NCBI GenBank assembly: GCA_023251415.1 | Contig: JAHEYX010000252.1 | Span: 1-5,005, forward strand | Reading direction: 5' to 3' | DNA: 5,005 nt | Source: Chitinophagales bacterium | Lineage (GTDB): Bacteria; Bacteroidota; Bacteroidia; Chitinophagales; CAIODY01 | In this document: positions 1 to 5,005 of the stretch, piece after piece | How positions within the stretch are numbered: the first letter of the stretch is position 1 | Layout: each line of letters begins with the position of its first letter | Made by a program: the position numbers and the translations under genes | The notes under the pieces: model-generated | The model's database searches: none | The model's input: the letters and a program-made list of their open reading frames with translations, nothing else | Told to the model about the DNA's origin: nothing

Positions 1-1590
1 AGTAACAGCCGATGCCGCAACGCATAACGGACTAATAGGAGTAATGTTCACTGTTGGAAGGTTGGATGTAATAACAATAGAATTCGATGTTGTACTACCA
101 AAACAATTAGTACTTACTGCCGTATAAGTCCCGGGTAAACTTGCAGCATAGGTACTTGATGTTGCTCCAGCAATCGGTACATTCGTAGTTCCATTATTAT
201 AATACCACTGTATATTGCCCATAGCTGCACTTAATGTAATAGGTGTAGCTGTTATACAATCAAAAAAAGTACTTGATGCAGTAATAAAAAATATAGATGG
301 AAGTTTATTATTACAATCCCATGCATCTACCATATTGGGAAGGCCATACCAAGGGATTCCTGCAGATAAAGAAATAAAATTAAGTGTAGCTGTGTTCACG
401 ACGCTTAGATTTGATATTTCACCAATATTATTATTATTAGCAACATATAAGTTACCATTTGGGGCCATTTGAACTGCAAAAAAAATGCTGGAAGGATTTG
501 TTAAAGTTTGTGACGGACTAGTCGGAAATGGAACGCTTATATTATATTGGTATATAGAATTATTACCATCTGGTAAATATAGAAATTGAGAATTAGGACT
601 GAATGATACGCCATATGGAGATCCAGAGGGCAACGATATTGTACTGTAATATTGTATATTCCCTGTCGCATTATCAAAATTGTAAAGATGGGCATCACTG
701 ACACTAGCATTACCGGCGGCTAATTTAGTTCCATCTGGAGAGGCTTTTAAATATCCTTGAGGAGCTAAATATTGTGACAAACTAAATGTATTTACTAAGT
801 TTAATCCAGCACTAGTAAATGAATAAACAATAAAATAATTCCCTACTTGCGATTCACTCATAATAACCCAATAACCAGGCGCCGATGCGTTTGAAGAACA
901 CATAGGTATGGCAGTAATTCTTTCATTAAAAGAAGTTCCTAAACCGGATGGTACCGGAATGGATGTAGGAGTTCCAATTATAGAAACCGAGTATGGGGAA
1001 ATAATAACTTGAATATGAGTTAACATTACTTGATTGATGGGGGGGCAAATACTTGCGTTAGCATGAGGCAATGAGAATAAATAATAATCTAAATAATTAT
1101 TTGATGGATTATTATTTACATCGGGCAATACCAAATGCTGTGTGGTAGAAGTAAAGTAATTTGTTGTTGCGCAAATACTATTGTTTGAAACTGATCCAGT
1201 AACGCTTCCGACTACTACCCCCGTATTATTAATAATATCATTTCCATCACTGTAAAATAATAGATTGCCAATAGCATCACTTATACTAACTGTCGATTCG
1301 TAGTTAGTTAGTGGAGCTGAAAAATGAGCTGTGATAGGTGTTGTAAAAGGTACAGGAATGCCAGCAACATTCAATCCTACATTATTCCCAAAACACCAAT
1401 TTGATTGGTCCAACTGTGCAAATCCATAATTCACACTTACCATCAATACAAACAGAATACAAATAAGTCGTAATGCAAATAATGCAGGTTTCTGTCGTTG
1501 CAAAGTTTTGTTGTCACACTTGTTTAATTGCAGGCTGGTTTCGGGCTCTTTGTTTTCATTAGGGTGGTTTGTTGCTGAATTGTTTTTCAT
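1..1590 (-). CDS. Large secreted protein with propeller-like and Ig-like domains (3' end outside window)
   Basis: The frame starts at the ATG at 1590-1588 and stays open for 530 codons to the window edge, so the C-terminus is missing. Residues 1-58 form a signal peptide ending in GFA|Q. Residues about 59-415 resemble the N-terminal domain common in large Bacteroidetes surface proteins: it opens with NWCFGNN (about 64-70), continues with SDAIGNLLFYSDG (about 114-126), and has YVTN/WD-like strands such as ASPDGTKLAAG (283-293), YGVSFSPNSQFLYL (326-339) and MAPNGNLYVAN (375-385), closing with WYGLPN (404-409). Residues about 431-510 look like an Ig-like domain (Cys445, Trp462, Cys496, with a GATSSTYAASLPGTYT strand pair), and a second begins at about 511. 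Such proteins usually end in a type IX secretion or gliding-motility-associated C-terminal domain; that end is not visible, so this export route is inferred. Ligand and function are unknown; a surface adhesin-like role is plausible. The gene follows the LytTR regulator on the same strand but has its own promoter. Confidence 0.88.
   Translation of the reverse strand, partial: MKNNSATNHPNENKEPETSLQLNKCDNKTLQRQKPALFALRLICILFVLMVSVNYGFAQLDQSNWCFGNNVGLNVAGIPVPFTTPITAHFSAPLTNYESTVSISDAIGNLLFYSDGNDIINNTGVVVGSVTGSVSNNSICATTNYFTSTTQHLVLPDVNNNPSNNYLDYYLFSLPHANASICPPINQVMLTHIQVIISPYSVSIIGTPTSIPVPSGLGTSFNERITAIPMCSSNASAPGYWVIMSESQVGNYFIVYSFTSAGLNLVNTFSLSQYLAPQGYLKASPDGTKLAAGNASVSDAHLYNFDNATGNIQYYSTISLPSGSPYGVSFSPNSQFLYLPDGNNSIYQYNISVPFPTSPSQTLTNPSSIFFAVQMAPNGNLYVANNNNIGEISNLSVVNTATLNFISLSAGIPWYGLPNMVDAWDCNNKLPSIFFITASSTFFDCITATPITLSAAMGNIQWYYNNGTTNVPIAGATSSTYAASLPGTYTAVSTNCFGSTTSNSIVITSNLPTVNITPISPLCVAASAVT
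1039..1045. repeat. Homopolymeric G7 (C7 on the coding strand) inside the secreted-protein gene
   Basis: Seven consecutive G residues on the plus strand encode the end of a Cys codon and two Pro codons (C-P-P, residues 182-184) in the secreted-protein frame. Such a run stands out in AT-rich DNA. A gain or loss of one base would shift the frame early in the propeller-like domain. The frame is intact in this copy. Confidence 0.7.
1417..1590 (-). other. Signal peptide with an extended N-region
   Basis: The first 34 or so residues are hydrophilic, then a hydrophobic core follows at about residues 36-53 (ALFALRLICILFVLM and onward). A likely signal peptidase I site lies after Ala58 (YGFA|QLDQ), a typical Bacteroidetes cleavage context. 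The N-region is much longer than usual. The only in-frame Met further down, residue 50, lies inside the hydrophobic core and is too late to start translation. A TTG at residue 30 (1503-1501) would give a normal 29-residue signal peptide, but the ATG at 1590 suits the promoter position better. Confidence 0.75.
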
Positions 1591-1627
1591 GTCATAAGTT
1601 TTTAGTTAAAATAAATAATTACAAAAC

Positions 1628-1658
1628 CAAAAGTATATGCACCAAAAAAACATTACAA
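1628..1658 (-). promoter_or_regulatory. Bacteroidetes-type promoter for the secreted-protein gene
   Basis: On the minus strand, TTG at 1658-1656 is followed by exactly 20 bases and then TACTTTTG at 1635-1628. This is a full match to the Bacteroidetes primary sigma factor consensus, a -33 TTTG-like element and a -7 TAnnTTTG with a 19-21 base spacer. The expected transcription start is near 1621-1624, leaving an AT-rich leader of about 31-34 bases before the ATG at 1590. The leader has no Shine-Dalgarno sequence, which is normal in this phylum. The match is read by eye. Confidence 0.72.
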
Positions 1659-1669
1659 GCTACATTTAG

Positions 1670-1720
1670 CCCGTGAGTGAACAAATCTAGCCCGTGAGTA
1701 GAATCGGGCGATAAGTGAGT
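1670..1720 (+). promoter_or_regulatory. Three 21-bp-phased direct repeats, candidate LytTR operator
   Basis: GTGAGT occurs at 1673-1678, 1694-1699 and 1715-1720, exactly 21 bases apart. The first two copies share the longer 12-base unit TAGCCCGTGAGT (1667-1678 and 1688-1699). As 9-mers they read CCCGTGAGT, CCCGTGAGT and TAAGTGAGT. Against the published LytTR-site consensus [TA][AC][CA]GTTN[AG][TG] they match 7, 7 and 8 of 9 positions, and the 12-base spacers fall in the known 10-13 range. The array ends 11 bases upstream of the -33 element of the leftward promoter, with centres near -52, -73 and -94, a position suited to an activator. The 9-mers read on the strand opposite to the target gene. 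Binding by the adjacent LytTR regulator is inferred. Confidence 0.6.
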
Positions 1721-1766
1721 AAAACTAAAGAGTGATTTTTAGGGAAACACCTGTATAAAAAAGGAG

Positions 1767-2534
1767 TTATGACATTTTCAGTAGCAATTGAATCAGTTCT
1801 TCACGTTTGCGTTGTGCAACTTCTATTACATCATTGTTCGACATCACCACCTGTCCGCCTCTTCCTTTTATATAACTAGAAACATGTTGCAGATTAATAA
1901 GTGCCGAGTGATGTACACGAAAGAAACCGGAGTCGTCCAGCATATCCTCATATTCTTTCAATGTATGCGGTATAGTTATCGTATTATTATTACTTACTGA
2001 AGTATGAATCTTTGTATAGCTCCCTTCAGCCTGCAGATAAATAATATCGCTAAGGTTTAGCATAATCAACCCTTTTGATGAGGGTATGGCTATACGTTTT
2101 AAATGTTCGGGTTTTTGCAATTGTGCTAACAACAACGTAAGGCTTTCCGTTTGATAATTCGCCGAAGTAAGCGCTATATATTTGTTTACAGCTATTATTA
2201 ATTCATCTTCATTCACCGGTTTCAGTAAATAATCCAGTGCCGAAAAACGAATAGCTTTAATAGCATATTGGTCATAAGCAGTTACAAATATTACTTGAAA
2301 ATCTATCTTGCCGTTAAACTTTTGTAGCAAATCAAACCCGTTACCGTAAGGCATTTCTACATCCAGGAAAACTAAATCGGGCTTCGCTTTTAAAATAGCA
2401 GGATAAGCTTCATCAACCGAATGTGCCTTGCCGGCTATATGCAAATGATTGAAATTTTTATTTAATAAAGCTGTTAGAATATCGCAGCTTTTTGTTTCAT
2501 CGTCAACAAGAAAAACAGAGTAGGGTTTGTTCAT
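1767..2534 (-). CDS. LytTR-family response regulator (REC + LytTR DNA-binding domain)
   Basis: This is a cytoplasmic two-component transcription regulator of 255 residues, the usual length for LytR/AlgR-type regulators. The receiver domain covers about residues 5-120, with the acidic pair Asp11-Asp12, the phospho-acceptor Asp58 in LVFLDVEMP, the switch Thr85 in FVTAYD, and Lys105 in YLLKPV; all key residues are present. After a short linker, the LytTR domain covers about 146-252, with IIYLQAEGSYTKIHT (164-178), FFRVHHSALINL (204-215) and a C-terminal VAQRKREEL (239-247). It starts at an ATG five bases after the kinase stop codon, with no clear Shine-Dalgarno site, so translation is probably coupled to that of the kinase. 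Its partner is almost certainly the adjacent kinase. The 21-bp repeats downstream, in front of the secreted-protein gene, are a plausible target. LytTR proteins bind such direct repeats through a mostly beta fold. No obvious terminator follows the gene. Confidence 0.95.
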   Translation of the reverse strand: MNKPYSVFLVDDETKSCDILTALLNKNFNHLHIAGKAHSVDEAYPAILKAKPDLVFLDVEMPYGNGFDLLQKFNGKIDFQVIFVTAYDQYAIKAIRFSALDYLLKPVNEDELIIAVNKYIALTSANYQTESLTLLLAQLQKPEHLKRIAIPSSKGLIMLNLSDIIYLQAEGSYTKIHTSVSNNNTITIPHTLKEYEDMLDDSGFFRVHHSALINLQHVSSYIKGRGGQVVMSNNDVIEVAQRKREELIQLLLKMS

Positions 2535-2539
2535 ATTCG

Positions 2540-5005
2540 TTAATCATTAATGGGTATATGTAAGACAATCTTAGTTCCGTGTTCGGTTGCATTTAAAGTT
2601 CGCTTATCAACAATGCTCACCTCAATTGCAGCCGATGTAATCAGGTTAAAAGTAGCAATACGTTCGTTCAATATCTGCAAACCCATAGGTTGATGCAATT
2701 GCTGTTTTCCAGTTTTAATCCGTCTCGATTCATTAATTCCTATACCATTATCCTCAATCTCGCAAATAATAAAATCGGGCTTTATAGTAAATTTGATTTC
2801 AAGTAATCCCTTTTCATTTTTCAGATAACGCAACCCATGTATAATTGCATTCTCAACATAAGGTTGAATAATCATCGTTGGCATTTCGGTAGTAGCCATT
2901 TCATTTGCTAACTGATTATCTATTTTATAATCAAACTGAAAATCGAATCTCATTTGTTCCAGTTTTAAGTAATTATCTAAGAAAATAATTTCATCTTCTA
3001 ACGAAATATAATTACTCCTCGATAGCTTTATAGTTTTACGAATAAGTAGGGCAAAATCGGCCAGATATTTTTGAGCAGATACCATATTATTATTAATAAT
3101 ATAATGTTGTATCGAGTTCAGGCAATTAAAAATAAAATGAGGATTCATCTGCAAACGCAACGCCTGCAATTCTAAACTGGCAATTTGTTTATTGATAGCA
3201 GCTTTTTGTTGTTCGCTTCGTCTGATGTAGGCTGCATAGGATATTATTATTAGGGTTGCAACCACAAACAATATAAGAATTAGGATTGTTTTAAACCACC
3301 ACGTTTGCCAGTAAGCAGGTATTATTTCAAATTTTAGTTGTGCTGGTTTTGTACTCCTCGTACCATATTCATTTATTGCATACACATTAAAAATATATTT
3401 TCCAGGTGGCAACGAACTGTACTCAATAGATTTATTTGCCGTAGTATTCCAGCGTTCATCAAATCCAGCTAAGCGATATAAATAATGCAATCGTCCGCCA
3501 CCAAACTGAATACCTGAAAAATTAATAGCAATTTGATTTTTCGAATAACTTAGTAACAATGAATCATAAATATTAATCACTTCATTGTTTGCTTTGCACG
3601 ATGTTACCGCTATCAATGGTAATTGTGCGTTGCCTAAAGAAATATAATTGAATCGGAAGATGCCGGTAGCTACTGTTAAATAAACGATACTGTCTTTTAC
3701 GAATACATCGGTAATATCTTTTGTGGGCAAGCCTTGTGAGCCGTAAAATGAATTGATACTGAATTTTAAAGGTTCAAATGATGTTACTTGTAACCTGCTT
3801 AAACCGGCAGCCGTTAGTGCCCAAATGTTGTTTTTATCATCAACAAAAGTAAATTTACAATTATTATCAGGCAACCCATCTTTAGTATTAAATTCATACG
3901 CTTTATTGGCATGATATAGTATTAAACCTTTTAAAGCAGTAGCAACAATTAATGTTTTCGGTTCAGTGGCAAAATTAAGGTGTGTTATTCGTGTATTGTT
4001 TACTGACGGAATAGCTTCCATTTTTTTTACTGCTGTATCTCCGGCGTTTTGAAAATATAGCCCACTTAATGTACCGAGCCAAATGGTTTCATTTTCCCCT
4101 TCACAAACAGCAGTAGTCCGTTTATTCCAAATGGTTTTAACAAATGAAAATGTATTATTTTTTTCATGTGATTTAATATTTGCCGAATGATAAATGGCCT
4201 GTAATACCTTATTATCATGAGTTATGTACAACTGTTTTATATCAGTAGGTGATAGGGTAAAGGGATAAATTGCTGACCCAGAAAAATAATACGCATTGTT
4301 AGTGGTAGCTAAATATACTCCCTGTTTATCGGCGCAAGGCAGTATTCGTTTTATGTATGTGTTTTTGTAAGTAGTATTAAGTACAAAATCTTTCTTATTG
4401 CCGTTGCGGTACAAAACATGAAGCGTATTATAATCAGTGCCAAAATATTGATTATTGTTTTTATCAATAAACATGGAAGTAAAATGATGTGCCTTGTTCT
4501 CATCAGGTTTCAAAACTGTAATATCATTCTTTGCCAAAAAGAATAAGCCATTGCTAGTACACACCCACATACAGCCTGATTTATCAAAGTAAACACGATT
4601 TACAGATTCATTTGGTAAATATCGTTTGTAATTGTTTTTATGAACAATATCGGGATATTGCAGTAATCCCTTGCCGAGGGTTCCCAACCACAAATCGCCA
4701 TTGGTATTGTAGGCTAGGGCTAAGCTTAGTGGAAAATTTATGGTAATGGTCTTCGTCAAATGAAACTGATTACCAAGCTCTTTTTCTAATATTTGCAGGA
4801 TAGTATTGTTGTTTAGCAACATACTTACGCATACATAATTGTTTTTATTTTGTACTGAAGTACTACGACCAATCCTTCCTTTTAAAACAAGTGAATTATT
4901 GTAGGATATTGTCGTTGTGTCCTTGAAGTAAAAACCAATTCCGTTGTTTAGATTTAACCAAACAGTATCGTTTTTGAAATTCAGAAACCCATCTATTCCA
5001 AGAAT
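2540..5005 (-). CDS. Propeller / Y_Y_Y sensor histidine kinase, LytS/YpdA type (5' end outside window)
   Basis: This membrane sensor kinase phosphorylates the adjacent LytTR regulator (inferred from operon structure). The frame is open to the window edge. The first in-frame ATG (4822-4820) is internal, because 61 further codons upstream, including another propeller-like strand (TVWLNLNNGIGFYF), are open and on-pattern. At least 821 residues are visible. Numbered from that ATG: propeller repeats at about 33-391 (for example DLWLGTLGKGL 43-53, IWLGTLSGLYF 247-257, IWALTAAGLSRL 333-344); a Y_Y_Y domain at about 400-502 (YLYRLAGFDERW, LPPGKYIFNVYA); one transmembrane helix at about 511-533; a short coiled linker; the His_kinase motif LQMNPHFIFNCLNSI with the phospho-acceptor His562; and a HATPase domain with N-box QPYVENAIIHGL (Asn658), G1 box EDNGIGI (690-696) and G2 box MGLQILNERI (713-722). 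The sensor region is periplasmic and the catalytic part cytoplasmic. The ligand is unknown. Related kinases often carry more propeller blades, so perhaps 150-250 residues are missing. Confidence 0.93.
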   Translation of the reverse strand: MLGIDGFLNFKNDTVWLNLNNGIGFYFKDTTTISYNNSLVLKGRIGRSTSVQNKNNYVCVSMLLNNNTILQILEKELGNQFHLTKTITINFPLSLALAYNTNGDLWLGTLGKGLLQYPDIVHKNNYKRYLPNESVNRVYFDKSGCMWVCTSNGLFFLAKNDITVLKPDENKAHHFTSMFIDKNNNQYFGTDYNTLHVLYRNGNKKDFVLNTTYKNTYIKRILPCADKQGVYLATTNNAYYFSGSAIYPFTLSPTDIKQLYITHDNKVLQAIYHSANIKSHEKNNTFSFVKTIWNKRTTAVCEGENETIWLGTLSGLYFQNAGDTAVKKMEAIPSVNNTRITHLNFATEPKTLIVATALKGLILYHANKAYEFNTKDGLPDNNCKFTFVDDKNNIWALTAAGLSRLQVTSFEPLKFSINSFYGSQGLPTKDITDVFVKDSIVYLTVATGIFRFNYISLGNAQLPLIAVTSCKANNEVINIYDSLLLSYSKNQIAINFSGIQFGGGRLHYLYRLAGFDERWNTTANKSIEYSSLPPGKYIFNVYAINEYGTRSTKPAQLKFEIIPAYWQTWWFKTILILILFVVATLIIISYAAYIRRSEQQKAAINKQIASLELQALRLQMNPHFIFNCLNSIQHYIINNNMVSAQKYLADFALLIRKTIKLSRSNYISLEDEIIFLDNYLKLEQMRFDFQFDYKIDNQLANEMATTEMPTMIIQPYVENAIIHGLRYLKNEKGLLEIKFTIKPDFIICEIEDNGIGINESRRIKTGKQQLHQPMGLQILNERIATFNLITSAAIEVSIVDKRTLNATEHGTKIVLHIPIND

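Noticed and set aside
215..472. Plus-strand open frame of 85 codons
   Set aside because: It lies antisense inside the secreted-protein gene, which is continuous and domain-consistent across this stretch. Its product shows no recognisable domain.
1587..1595. Minimal upstream frame ATG-ACA-TGA overlapping the secreted-protein start
   Set aside because: Such short start-stop combinations arise easily by chance in AT-rich leaders. Nothing else supports a regulatory role.
1644..1670. Small hairpin GCTA-AATG-TAGC followed by T7 on the minus strand, as a terminator
   Set aside because: The 4-bp stem is too weak, and eight bases separate it from the T-run. It also overlaps the promoter region.
1690..1709. 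Inverted repeat GCCCG / CGGGC with a 10-base loop, as a terminator for the regulator gene
   Set aside because: The stem is only 5 bp, there is no T-run after it on the minus strand, and one arm is part of the direct-repeat array. It is probably incidental.
1761..1879. Plus-strand AAGGAG followed by ATG at 1769 and a 36-codon frame
   Set aside because: The Shine-Dalgarno-like string is tempting, but the frame lies almost wholly antisense to the regulator's C-terminus, is short, and this phylum rarely uses strong Shine-Dalgarno sites. No plus-strand promoter was seen.
1788..2000. Plus-strand open frame of 70 codons
   Set aside because: It is antisense to the LytTR domain of the response regulator and its product has no family features.
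4021..4028. T8 run (A8 on the coding strand) in the kinase gene as a slippage or frameshift site
   Set aside because: A-runs of this length are common in AT-rich coding DNA at Lys-Lys codons, and the frame is intact on both sides.

Overview
The window is AT-rich and tightly packed, and it looks like a chromosomal segment of a Bacteroidetes (Bacteroidota) bacterium. Three things support this: a periplasmic-propeller/Y_Y_Y histidine kinase paired with a LytTR response regulator, a large secreted protein with Ig-like repeats of the type exported by the type IX system, and a promoter of the Bacteroidetes form (TTG, 20-base spacer, TAnnTTTG). All three genes lie on the minus strand and read from right to left. 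Two of them run off the window.

Right part (2540-5005): a membrane sensor histidine kinase of the LytS/YpdA type. Its reading frame is open to the window edge, so the true N-terminus lies outside. The visible part has propeller repeats, a Y_Y_Y domain, one transmembrane helix, a His_kinase dimerisation region and an ATPase domain. Five bases after its stop codon comes the cognate LytTR response regulator (1767-2534), which has an intact phospho-acceptor aspartate. The two form an operon.

Intergenic region (1591-1766): 176 bases containing two signals that fit together. One is a strong match to the Bacteroidetes promoter consensus, reading toward the leftmost gene. The other, 11 bases further upstream, is an array of three direct repeats whose GTGAGT cores recur exactly every 21 bases. 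Spacing and sequence resemble known LytTR-domain binding sites (9-bp direct repeats with about 12-bp spacers).

Left part (1-1590): the first 530 codons of a secreted, surface-type protein: a signal peptide with a long N-region, a beta-propeller-like domain opening with a WCFGNN motif, then at least one Ig-like domain and the start of a second. Its 3' end is outside the window.

Inferred working model: the kinase senses a periplasmic signal, phosphorylates the LytTR regulator, and the regulator binds the 21-bp-spaced repeats to activate the gene for the large secreted protein next door. The genes belong to known families. The least obvious signal is the candidate operator array and its placement relative to the promoter.
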